The notes below the pieces were generated by a model. The model ran no database searches and was not told the DNA's origin. It saw only the letters and a list, made by a program, of their open reading frames with translations. 52,228 nt of DNA, taken from contig JASHUY010000025.1 of assembly GCA_030039755.1 (NCBI GenBank), positions 69,158 through 121,385 of the forward strand, in the 5' to 3' direction. The translations under genes and the position numbers were made by a program. Below are positions 1-7,691 of the stretch, in pieces (position 1 is the first letter of the stretch; each line of letters starts with the position of its first letter). This stretch comes from Acidimicrobiales bacterium (GTDB lineage: Bacteria > Actinomycetota > Acidimicrobiia > Acidimicrobiales > RAAP-2).

Positions 1-432
1 CTCACGACGGCGATCGCTGAGTGCTTCCAAGACGAGACGGGGGCCGGTGTCGGGCCGATCGACGTGATCTTCGACCGTCCGACTGCGACCATGTTCGAAA
101 CCGCCATCGACCTGGTGGTGCTTGATCTGGCGAGTGGGTGGATGACGCGGGCCGGCGGCAATCAGGCGATCTGCGCGGGGCCACGGGACAAGTCGAGAGT
201 GTGGGCGCGCGCGATCTACGCGACCTACGGGAAGAAGGGCGGGACTCCGCATCTCGCCGGGCTCGCCTATCCCTCATCGGTTCGGGGACCCGGGCGATGC
301 ATCGCCCTCTGGGAAACGGGGAAAGCGGCGTTTCCTCTCAGGCCGACGGTGACCCGAGCCCTTGCCGACCCCGCATTCGAGCCGGCCTTGGCGAAGGCGG
401 CACTGGACCTCGGTTCGTATGTGATCGGCTGA
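1..432 (+). CDS. RES-domain protein, 3' portion (5' end outside window)
   Basis: The reading frame is open from base 1, so the true start lies upstream. The 143 visible residues fit the C-terminal part of a RES domain: an opening TTAIAECFQDE segment, a DLASGWMTRAGG stretch, an RVWARAIYATYG helix, and a closing GLAYPSSVRGPGRCIALWE block. RES proteins are often toxins of RES-Xre type II toxin-antitoxin systems that attack NAD+, and the Xre antitoxin normally lies just upstream, which cannot be checked here. A stand-alone RES protein is also possible. The family call rests on motif recognition of a partial protein. Confidence 0.75.
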   Translation, partial: LTTAIAECFQDETGAGVGPIDVIFDRPTATMFETAIDLVVLDLASGWMTRAGGNQAICAGPRDKSRVWARAIYATYGKKGGTPHLAGLAYPSSVRGPGRCIALWETGKAAFPLRPTVTRALADPAFEPALAKAALDLGSYVIG

Positions 433-799
433 TGAGAAATCGCGCCGGTGTACTCGGCCCTTCGCGCCAAGAGACGCGCCTTTTCACGGCCGGCGACACG
501 CGATTTCGCGGACGATGACGTGGGCGCGCTCACTCCTCCGAGCATCTGGCTCGGCACCTGCCCTTTCGCGCCGCCGCGGCGGGTGCCCGCGCGGTAGCGG
601 CGTGCCCCGGTCACCAGTCCTTGTGCCCCGGGATCTGCTCGAAGTCCCAGGGTTCTTCGGTGAGCAGCAGGACCTGTTGTGGAGACTCGCTCCAGACCTG
701 GAAGCGGGGTGCGGCTCGCACGGGCGCGCGAGCAACACGAGTTGGCCTCATCCTTCACCGCCGGCGCCTTGCGCACGGGCTCGGGACCGGTGAGATCTC
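433..799. other. intergenic stretch without a supported gene
   Basis: No reading frame in this stretch has convincing protein character on either strand. Short open frames are arginine- and serine-rich products of the high GC content. One minus-strand segment around 610-715 encodes a tryptophan-rich stretch with LLLTEEPWDFEQIPG that might be an old gene fragment, but I cannot assign it. The decayed TIR-like gene begins near 800. Confidence 0.5.
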
Positions 800-1065
800 G
801 CGCGGCTCGACGTCAACAACCAGGACCTGCGGCGGCCGGTTGGAACGACGTTTCGATCTGGGAAGAGCGCGAAACGGAAGTGAGACGCCGACATCTGTCG
901 CCTGATTGATCGCGGGTTGGACGTACGAGCGTCGCGGCGGTGTTGATTGCAGAGGAAACGGCGAGACGTCGGTGGGTCAAGTACGAGATCGAGCGAAGCA
1001 TCGCACTTGGTAACGGCCTCCTCAGAGTGCGCATTCATCGACTCGAGAATGAGGAAGGCAAGCGC
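800..1065 (+). pseudogene. frameshifted remnant of a ThsB-like TIR (DUF1863-type) gene
   Basis: Three neighbouring segments in alternating frames join into one recognisable domain. Frame 1 near 832-876 gives AAGWNDVSIWEERET. Frame 2 near 881-926 gives DADICRLIDRGLDV. Frame 1 near 922-1062 gives RTSVAAVLIAEETARRRWVK followed by YEIERSIALGNGLLRVRIH. The order and content match the ThsB/MTH538 TIR-like family, whose typical text is a WE(E) helix, a GDxAIxxLI helix, TSVxVVLIGxET and WVxYEIExS. At least two frameshifts and the lack of a clear N-terminus indicate a dead gene. ThsB proteins are the signal-producing sensors of Thoeris anti-phage defence, but no ThsA partner is visible nearby, so the original role is inferred only from the domain. 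Confidence 0.6.
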
Positions 1066-1286
1066 GGGAGAAGAGGGCGGCTCTGCGATCCGAGCCCTTC
1101 GAGATGGGGCGGGGCGGCTGTCGGGTGAGCCTGTTCAGATAGGCACCGTCCCAGCTCCGATCTCCTCGGGCGGCGCTCGTAGTCGCGGCAGTCCGGGGCG
1201 ACGTGGGCCGAGATCGGCTGGGTGAGGAGGACCAGTCGCGCGAGGAGTCGGCCAGGTTCGCGAGCCAAACAAAGATATCAAAGGTT

Positions 1287-1315
1287 TTGACAACCTGGAG
1301 TCACCTCGCTAGCGT
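1287..1315 (+). promoter_or_regulatory. consensus promoter with palindrome over the -35 box
   Basis: TTGACA at 1287-1292 and TAGCGT at 1310-1315 are separated by 17 nt, a good sigma-70-type promoter. The -35 sits inside the inverted repeat AGGTT-TTGAC-AACCT (1282-1296), a plausible operator for a repressor such as the MarR protein at 11766. Its product would start about 50-55 nt before the binding-protein gene at 1375. Confidence 0.6.
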
Positions 1316-1374
1316 GGCTGCGTTGGCTTCATCGGGCGACGCCCGTGGGGCGTCGGGATCACAGGGGGGCACCA

Positions 1375-2631
1375 ATGCTCGGTACGCGTTGGACAGTGTT
1401 GCGCCCGAAGGCAACCGGAGGAGTCCGCCGGTTGGCTGTGTTGGCACCGCTCGTCGGTGCTCTCGTCGTGTTCAGCTCGGTGGGGATAGCCGGGCTCGGA
1501 GCGGCAGGAGCGGCGAAGAAATTTAAATTCAGCGGCGCAGCGATCCATATCGCCATGCTCACGGACCTGACGGCTCCTGCCGAAGGCTTCAACTTCACCG
1601 AAGCTTCCGGAGGCGCCGAGGCGGCCGTCGACGCCGTGAACGCGGCCGGCGGGATCAACGGCCACAAGCTCGAGCTCAGCATTTGCAATGGAAAGGGCAC
1701 ACCCAACGCGGAGGATGCCTGCGCCCGGACAGCGGTCAAGAGCAACATCGTGGCAACAATCGGCGGCGCAATGTTCGTCAACGCGATGGCGCCGATTCTC
1801 TGCCCGGCCCACATTGCGGAAATCATGGAGAACCCGGCCCTGCCGGCCGAGCTGGCAAAGACAGCCACTTGTGTGTTCCCGGTGAACGGAAGCGCCTTCG
1901 TGGGCTCGCTTGGAGAACTGGAGATGGCCACGAAGTACATCCACGCAACCAAGGTCAGCCTGATGGCGGTGGGTTCTTCGTCTGGCGCGCTCTTCGCGGC
2001 CGTCAAGGCGGTAGCGCCGTCCCTCGGGGCCAAGGTCGTGGCAACGGTCACGGTTACAGGCTCCACGACGACACTGACGCCGGATGTCGAGGAGGCTGCA
2101 ACGGGCGGGTCCCAATCCATCATCCTCCTCATGCCACCGACAAACTCCGCCCGGGTGATCGCGGCACTTCACGAGAACGACATCAAGGTCCCGCCGATCA
2201 CGATCACCCTGACGCCTCAAGACTTGAAGACCCTGGGCTCGGCGGTGACAGGAGCCTACGAGATCAACTACTTCCCGACTCTCAACGACACCGCGGTTCC
2301 GGGCGTCAAGATGTTCTTGAGCGAGATGAAGAAGTACGAACCGACGACGCTTCTCGACGGGACGTCGATGATCCCTTGGCTCGGAGTGCACATGTTCGCC
2401 GAGGTGGCGTCCACGCTGAAGACGGTCACCCGCCAGAGCGTCCTGGAGGCGTGGACGAACGCCAAAGATCTGAACGCCTACGGCCTGATTCCCCCGTACT
2501 CGACGAACAAGCCCTACACCGGCCTCGGCGGTCAGTTCCCGAGGGCGTTCAACGACACCTACTGGTACGCCAAGTTCAAGGGAACGACGGCGTACCTGCT
2601 GGTCGATCACGCCGTGCCGAGCCCCTCGTGA
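1375..2631 (+). CDS. ABC transporter substrate-binding protein, branched-chain amino acid/urea type (LivJ/K-like)
   Basis: This 418-residue exported solute-binding protein captures a small ligand outside the membrane for the LivHMG-LivF importer encoded next. The N-terminus is a signal peptide: basic residues, a long hydrophobic run (LAVLAPLVGALVVFSSVGIA), then AAGAA before the mature protein. The mature part follows the Peripla_BP_6 type I fold, with HIAMLTDLTAPAEGF at the start, EAAVDAVNAAGGINGHKLEL (the classic helix and strand after the first sheet), and NAEDACARTAV. ATG 1375 is chosen because a GGGGGG ribosome site lies 6-8 nt upstream; an in-frame GTG at 1345 lacks one. Such proteins also bind aromatic acids and other carboxylates, so the catabolic genes downstream are the better guide to the ligand. 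Confidence 0.9.
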   Translation: MLGTRWTVLRPKATGGVRRLAVLAPLVGALVVFSSVGIAGLGAAGAAKKFKFSGAAIHIAMLTDLTAPAEGFNFTEASGGAEAAVDAVNAAGGINGHKLELSICNGKGTPNAEDACARTAVKSNIVATIGGAMFVNAMAPILCPAHIAEIMENPALPAELAKTATCVFPVNGSAFVGSLGELEMATKYIHATKVSLMAVGSSSGALFAAVKAVAPSLGAKVVATVTVTGSTTTLTPDVEEAATGGSQSIILLMPPTNSARVIAALHENDIKVPPITITLTPQDLKTLGSAVTGAYEINYFPTLNDTAVPGVKMFLSEMKKYEPTTLLDGTSMIPWLGVHMFAEVASTLKTVTRQSVLEAWTNAKDLNAYGLIPPYSTNKPYTGLGGQFPRAFNDTYWYAKFKGTTAYLLVDHAVPSPS

Positions 2632-2637
2632 CGCACC

Positions 2638-2663
2638 GGGCCCCGGCACGGTAGCCGGGGTCC
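2638..2663 (+). terminator. GC-rich hairpin between binding protein and permease
   Basis: A 10-bp stem with one G-U pair (arms 2638-2647 and 2654-2663, loop ACGGTA) lies just after the binding-protein stop and has no T-tract. In ABC operons such hairpins usually attenuate or stabilise transcripts so that the binding protein outnumbers the permease. That role is inferred. Confidence 0.5.
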
Positions 2664-2733
2664 ACAGGGATCGGGCCGCGCGGTTCAATTGCAGATGGGC
2701 CGCACGGGCTCGGCCCGGACTGGATAGCTCGCC

Positions 2734-5478
2734 TTGACCACGTTCCTGCAATTCGCAGTCCTCGGGATCGGGGTGGGAGCGCTCTACGCCCTGGTGGCCC
2801 AGGGCCTGGTGCTCATCTACCGCAGCTCGGGCGTGGTCAACTTCGCACACGGGGCTATCGCCGGCGTGGGCGGATACACCTTCTACGAGCTCGAGTTCCG
2901 CTACAGCGTGTCCTGGCCGATCGCCACGGTCGTCGCGGTGGCGGCCGCGACCGTCGTCGGCACGGCCATGCAGGGGTTGGTGATTCGGCGCTTGCGGCGG
3001 GCTTCCCCGCTCATGAGGGTGATCGCCACGACCGCCCTGCTCGCGGTAATCGTTCAAGCCGCCAACGTCATCTTCAGCAGCACGCCGGACTTCGTGCAGT
3101 CGTTCCTGCCGACCACAGCCTTCACGTGGGGCGGGGTCAGCATCGAGATGAGCCGGGTCCTCCTGACCGCGATCGCCATCGTCCTGACCTTCGCGCTCTG
3201 GGCTGTGTACCGGTTCACTCGTTTCGGGCTGGCGACGACGGCGGTGGCGGAGAACGAGACGGTCGCCGGGGTGCTCGGCGTCTCCACTGATCGGGTTGCG
3301 CTCGTCAACTGGGCGGTTGGGTCGGCGCTCGCGGGCCTGGCGGGCGTGCTGATCGCTCCGCTCGTGTCGCTCACCCCTGAGGGGGTCGGTCTGCTCGTCG
3401 TGCCCGCACTGGCCGCCGCCATGATCGGGAGCTTCTCGTCGTTCCCCCTCAGCTTGCTTGGAGGGTTTGGCGTCGGCATCCTCCAGTCCGAGCTCACGCA
3501 TTACGTGTCCACCCCGGGATGGTCGGGCGCCAGCCCATTCCTCGTGATCGTCGTGCTCATGGTTCTGCGGGGCAAGGCGTTGCCGCTGCGTGGTCACGTG
3601 CTCGAGCGGCTTCCCCGGGTGGGCAGGCCGAGATTGCGTGCCTTCGGGGTTGTCGTCGGCTTGATGATCGGGCTGGCGATCATTCTGGCGACGTCCGCCA
3701 CGTGGCAGCAGGTGTTCACGACCTCGGGGGTCTTCGCCCTCATCTGCCTGTCGGTCGTCCTCGTGACCGGGTTCGCCGGGCAGCTCTCGCTGGCCCAGTA
3801 CGCCCTGGCCGGGATGGGTGCGTTCATCTCGGCCCGGCTGGACCAAGCCGCCAACCTCCCGTTCCCGCTCGCCGCGCTTCTGGGTGTGATCGGCGGCGCG
3901 GCGATCGGGATCTTCGTAGGGCTGCCCGCTCTCCGGACCCGCGGCGTGAACTTGGCGATCATCACCTTGGGCCTTGGGGTGTGCATCTCGGACATCGTGT
4001 TCGGCAACCCGAGCTGGACGGGCGGTGCAGCCGGCACCGTCGTCCACTCGCCGACGATCCTCGGGCTCAGTATCGATCCCATCACGTATCCGGGTCGATA
4101 CGCCGTCTTGTGCCTCGCGGTACTCGCGCTCGCCGCGCTCGGCGTCGCCAATATTCGGCGAAGTCGAGTCGGGCGCCGGCTTCTCGCGGTCCGCAGCAAC
4201 GAGCGGGCGGCCGCTGCCCTCGGCATCTCGGTCTCGAGCGCGAAGTTGTACGCCTTCGGTGTCGCGTCGCTCCTTGCAGCTGCAGCCGGGGTGTTGATGG
4301 CCTTCGAGGGTTTGCAGGTGACCTTCACCCAGTACACAGTGACCAATTCCATCTACGTGGTGGTCCAGACCGTCGTGCTCGGCGTCGGGTATGTCGCCGC
4401 CGCGTTCATGGCAGGCGTCGCCGCACCGGGCGGTCTGATCCCGCACGCCATAGACATGGTGGTCGACGTCGACAGCTACATCATCATCTTCATGGGTCTC
4501 CTGTTGCTGGCGACCCTGCCGAAATTCCCAAACGGCGTGGCGGCGCAGAACGCCGACCAGTTTCGGTGGCTGGCCTTGCGACTTCCCCGCTGGCTGCGGG
4601 GCAGCACCGGAGACGCGGTCGAAGCCGACGCGGTGCGGCGGAGGGTGACGACGGGCACTCTCCGTGCAGAACACGTGAGCATCTCGTTCGGCGGCGTCTG
4701 TGCCCTCGACGACGCAGGGATCGAGGTGGCTTCCGGCGAGATCGTCGGCCTGATCGGGCCCAACGGAGCGGGGAAGACCTCCCTTCTGGACGTCCTCTCG
4801 GGCTTCTCCGTCCCGACGGAGGGCCGAGTACTCCTGGATGGCGAGACGATCGGGTCCTGGTCGATCGTCCGTAGGGCCCGGTCGGGCATCGGTCGCTCGT
4901 TCCAGAACCTCGAGCTGTTCGATGAGCTCACCGTGCGGGAGAATCTCCTCGCCGCATGCGAGTCACGGGACCTCCTCTGCTACCTCACGGCGCCCCTTCG
5001 CCCCGGACGCGCGCGCCTTTCGGCAGCCGCGGCAGCCGCGGTCGTGGAGTTCGAACTCGCCGATTACTTGGACGAGATGCCGGGCGAACTCTCAGCTGGA
5101 CGGCGACGCCTCGTCGGCCTCGCACGGGCCGTCGCGTCGGAACCGTCCATGCTGCTGCTCGACGAGCCGGCCGCGGGTCTCGACGAACGGGAGACCCGAG
5201 AGCTCGGTGACCTCCTACGGCGGTTGGCCCGCGAGTGGGGCATCGGTATCGTGCTGGTGGAGCACGACCTCTCCCTCGTCCTCGAGGTGTGCGATCGCCT
5301 GACCGTGCTTAGCAACGGGCGCATCCTGGCTCAGGGCACGACTTCTGAGGTGGCCGCCGACCCGGCGGTGATCGAGGCCTTCATCGGTGCGCCACCTGGC
5401 ACCGACATCAGCGACGAAGGAGCCGAGGAGACCAACGCGGCCCCGCTGCCGGCGCTGTCGCGTGGACACGTGCGGTGA
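2734..5478 (+). CDS. LivH-LivM-LivG three-domain fusion: ABC permeases plus ATPase
   Basis: This 914-residue protein joins three normally separate importer subunits. Residues 1-290 are a LivH-type permease (opening FLQFAVLGIGVGALYALVAQ, with SSGVVNFAHGA). Residues 300-615 are a LivM-type permease (VVLVTGFAGQLSLAQYALAG and PALRTRGVNLAIITLGLG). Residues 640-890 are a LivG-type ATPase with Walker A GPNGAGKTS and Walker B MLLLDEPAAGLDE. The signature reads LSAGRRR instead of LSGGQ. TTG 2734 is the start because an in-frame TAG lies three codons upstream. The ATPase domain would pair with LivF, whose gene overlaps the stop by 4 nt. HM fusions occur in actinobacteria; a full HMG fusion is less usual. 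Confidence 0.9.
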   Translation: MTTFLQFAVLGIGVGALYALVAQGLVLIYRSSGVVNFAHGAIAGVGGYTFYELEFRYSVSWPIATVVAVAAATVVGTAMQGLVIRRLRRASPLMRVIATTALLAVIVQAANVIFSSTPDFVQSFLPTTAFTWGGVSIEMSRVLLTAIAIVLTFALWAVYRFTRFGLATTAVAENETVAGVLGVSTDRVALVNWAVGSALAGLAGVLIAPLVSLTPEGVGLLVVPALAAAMIGSFSSFPLSLLGGFGVGILQSELTHYVSTPGWSGASPFLVIVVLMVLRGKALPLRGHVLERLPRVGRPRLRAFGVVVGLMIGLAIILATSATWQQVFTTSGVFALICLSVVLVTGFAGQLSLAQYALAGMGAFISARLDQAANLPFPLAALLGVIGGAAIGIFVGLPALRTRGVNLAIITLGLGVCISDIVFGNPSWTGGAAGTVVHSPTILGLSIDPITYPGRYAVLCLAVLALAALGVANIRRSRVGRRLLAVRSNERAAAALGISVSSAKLYAFGVASLLAAAAGVLMAFEGLQVTFTQYTVTNSIYVVVQTVVLGVGYVAAAFMAGVAAPGGLIPHAIDMVVDVDSYIIIFMGLLLLATLPKFPNGVAAQNADQFRWLALRLPRWLRGSTGDAVEADAVRRRVTTGTLRAEHVSISFGGVCALDDAGIEVASGEIVGLIGPNGAGKTSLLDVLSGFSVPTEGRVLLDGETIGSWSIVRRARSGIGRSFQNLELFDELTVRENLLAACESRDLLCYLTAPLRPGRARLSAAAAAAVVEFELADYLDEMPGELSAGRRRLVGLARAVASEPSMLLLDEPAAGLDERETRELGDLLRRLAREWGIGIVLVEHDLSLVLEVCDRLTVLSNGRILAQGTTSEVAADPAVIEAFIGAPPGTDISDEGAEETNAAPLPALSRGHVR

Positions 5479-6215
5479 CTGCGCTCGCACCGGTCGTGAC
5501 GCCGCGTCTAGTGGTCGACGACTTGACGGTCGGCTACGGCGCCCTGGTCGTGGCTCGACACCTCCGTCTCGAGGTCGGCGCCGGCGAAGTGCTACTGCTC
5601 ATGGGTGCCAACGGCGCGGGCAAGACCACCATGCTCATGACCATCGCCGGGTCCCTCCCAGCTCTCGGGGGTTCTGCTTCCTGGGCCGGCGAGCCGCTCA
5701 CCGGCCCCGTGCATCGTCGAGTCGGAGCAGGGATCGGGGTCGTTCCCGACGAGCGGGGATCGATCCTGCGTCTCTCGGCTGCCGACAACATCCGGCTGAG
5801 CAGAGGTTCGCTCGACTTGGCGCTCGACCTGTTCCCGGAGCTCCGTCCGCACCTCCACCGGAGGGCGGGGCTGCTCTCGGGAGGCCAGCAGAAGATGCTC
5901 AGCCTCGCGCTGGCACTCAGTCGCTCACCCGCCGTGTTGTTGGCAGACGAGCTGTCGTTGGGGTTGGCGCCACGGGTGGTTACGCGCCTGCTCGGTGCAG
6001 TGCGTGCGGCGGCCGACTCCGGCGCTGCGGTGATCATGGTCGAGCAGCACGCGCGCCGCGCCCTCGGGATCGCTGACTCGGTCGCGGTCCTCACCGACGG
6101 CACGATCAACCTCTTCGGCCCCATGACGAAAGTCCGCGACGACGTCGAAGAGATCCTGCGGACGGGATATCTGCGGGGTGTCGGAACGGCGGCACCCGAG
6201 CAGCTTCCCGACTGA
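5475..6215 (+). CDS. ABC transporter ATP-binding protein, LivF type
   Basis: This is the second ATPase of the Liv-type importer, 246 residues. It has Walker A GANGAGKTT (about residue 45), signature LSGGQQKMLSLALALSRSP and Walker B AVLLADELSLGLAP. The DELSLGLAP wording is characteristic of LivF rather than LivG. A switch histidine follows in MVEQHARRALGIAD. The GTG start overlaps the fusion gene's stop (GTGA), so translation is probably coupled. It supplies one of the two nucleotide-binding domains and the fusion protein supplies the other. Confidence 0.92.
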   Translation: MTALAPVVTPRLVVDDLTVGYGALVVARHLRLEVGAGEVLLLMGANGAGKTTMLMTIAGSLPALGGSASWAGEPLTGPVHRRVGAGIGVVPDERGSILRLSAADNIRLSRGSLDLALDLFPELRPHLHRRAGLLSGGQQKMLSLALALSRSPAVLLADELSLGLAPRVVTRLLGAVRAAADSGAAVIMVEQHARRALGIADSVAVLTDGTINLFGPMTKVRDDVEEILRTGYLRGVGTAAPEQLPD

Positions 6216-6230
6216 GGAGGGGACGAGCAC

Positions 6231-7673
6231 GTGGACGGGAGGCGGAGGCCTACAGCGCCCGAGATCTTGAGCGTCTCGCGCCTGATCGCCGAGCACGTCG
6301 CTGGGGTGTCGGCGACCACCCTCCCCGACCGGGTCGCGCGCGCCACTGCCCGCAGCGTGCTCGACGCAGTCGGGGTCTCAGTCGGGGCAAGCGGCATCGG
6401 GGACGGATGTGGACCCTTCCTGCGCTTGGCAGCGACGCGTGACCGGTCGGGATCCTGCCACGTGCTTGGGACCGGGCTGCGAGTGGATGTGTCCTTGGCC
6501 GCCCTGGTGAACGGGGCGCTCGCCCACGCCCTCGACTTCGAGGACGCCCACGACGGGGCGATGGTGCACCCGCATGCCGCTCCCGTTGCCGCCGGGCTGG
6601 CGCTCGCTGAGCAGCTGGCCAGCAGCGGACGGCCGGTGGGAGGTCGCCGGTTCCTGGCCGCCATCGCCGTGGGGGCCGACTTGGTTTGCCGTCTGGGGTT
6701 CCTCCTTACCACCGTGGCGGACAGCCGAGGCTGGTACCCGCCGCCGATCTTCGGGGCGGTCGGGGCCGCAGCCACCACTGCCAACCTTCTTGATCTCGAG
6801 CCCGGGGGTGTCCTGGACGCCCTGTCGCTGGTGACGTGCCAGGCGACGTGTTTCGGAGAACTGAAGCGCAGCCCGAGGTCGGTCGTCCGGGCCGTCCGCG
6901 ACGCCTTCGGCGCGCAGGGCGCCGTGACCGCGGCACTGCTCGCCGCCGACGGTGTCACTGGATTCGACCAGCCGTTCGAGGGCGCGGCGGGGCTCGTGGC
7001 GATGTACGGCGACGGCAGTGCCGACCCTGAGAGACTGCTGGACGGACTGGGGGCGACCTTCCACGGGGCCGAGGTCAGCTTCAAGCCCTGGCCGAGCTGC
7101 CGTGGCACGCACGCGTTCGTGGCGGCGGCGCTGGCCGTACGCCAAGAGGTCGCCGGGCGTCCGGTGCGCTCAATCAACGCCAGCGGCGGCTCAGCCAACT
7201 CGATGTTGGTCGAGCCCAGGGAGCAGAAGGTGGCCCCCCGGACCGCGATCGAGGCCAAGTTCTCGCTGCCGTTCACCGTCGCGACCGCCTTGGTGAAGGG
7301 CTGCTTGAAGCTGGCCGATTTCGACGAGTCCGCGCTCGCCGACCATCGCGTGCTGGACCTCGCCCGTCGCGTCCATTTCACTGTGGACGACGTCACGATG
7401 CCGGGCTCCGAGTGGGGCGCGCTGGACGTGACCCTCGAGTCCGGAGAGAGCTTGCGCCAGACGGTCGACTGCCTCCCAGGGAGCCCGGCCCTCCCGATCG
7501 GCGATGCCGGCCTGATCGCCAAGTTCATCGACTGCGCTGCGCTGGCCGCGTCTCCCATCGAGGCGGCGGCGGCAAGACGGTACGCCGAGCAGCTGCTCGC
7601 GCTGCCGGAAGTCGACAATGCGGCTGTTGCGTTCCAGTGTCCACGCGTCACCGTCCGCGAGATGGTCGACTAG
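6231..7673 (+). CDS. MmgE/PrpD family protein
   Basis: The 480-residue product has the full length of the MmgE/PrpD family. This family includes 2-methylcitrate dehydratase, cis-aconitate decarboxylase and many uncharacterised dehydratase- or isomerase-like enzymes acting on small polycarboxylates. Recognisable blocks are RSVLDAVGVSVGASGIGDG near the N-terminus, NGALAHALDFEDAHDGAMVH (the family's active-site HxxDFED signature), HPHAAPVAAGLALAEQ, and KPWPSCRGTHAFVAAALA. GTG 6231 has GAGGAGG about 9 nt upstream and follows livF by 15 nt. With no propionate genes nearby, a role in this cluster's own pathway is likelier than the methylcitrate cycle. Confidence 0.88.
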   Translation: MDGRRRPTAPEILSVSRLIAEHVAGVSATTLPDRVARATARSVLDAVGVSVGASGIGDGCGPFLRLAATRDRSGSCHVLGTGLRVDVSLAALVNGALAHALDFEDAHDGAMVHPHAAPVAAGLALAEQLASSGRPVGGRRFLAAIAVGADLVCRLGFLLTTVADSRGWYPPPIFGAVGAAATTANLLDLEPGGVLDALSLVTCQATCFGELKRSPRSVVRAVRDAFGAQGAVTAALLAADGVTGFDQPFEGAAGLVAMYGDGSADPERLLDGLGATFHGAEVSFKPWPSCRGTHAFVAAALAVRQEVAGRPVRSINASGGSANSMLVEPREQKVAPRTAIEAKFSLPFTVATALVKGCLKLADFDESALADHRVLDLARRVHFTVDDVTMPGSEWGALDVTLESGESLRQTVDCLPGSPALPIGDAGLIAKFIDCAALAASPIEAAAARRYAEQLLALPEVDNAAVAFQCPRVTVREMVD

Positions 7674-7691
7674 TCAACGCAAGGAGAAGGG

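Noticed and set aside
610-715. Minus-strand segment with QVWSESPQQVLLLTEEPW, slightly reminiscent of a class II glutamine amidotransferase C-terminus
   Set aside because: Too short, no catalytic part, and the match is too loose to call even a pseudogene.
1309-4674. A minus-strand open frame of 1121 codons opposite the Liv genes
   Set aside because: It is an antisense shadow: Arg/His/Gly/Asp-rich, no domain, and it lies opposite strongly recognisable transporter genes.
5534-7651. A minus-strand open frame of 705 codons opposite livF and the MmgE/PrpD gene
   Set aside because: Ser/Arg/Ala/Pro-rich low-complexity translation with no motif; the plus strand has clear families.
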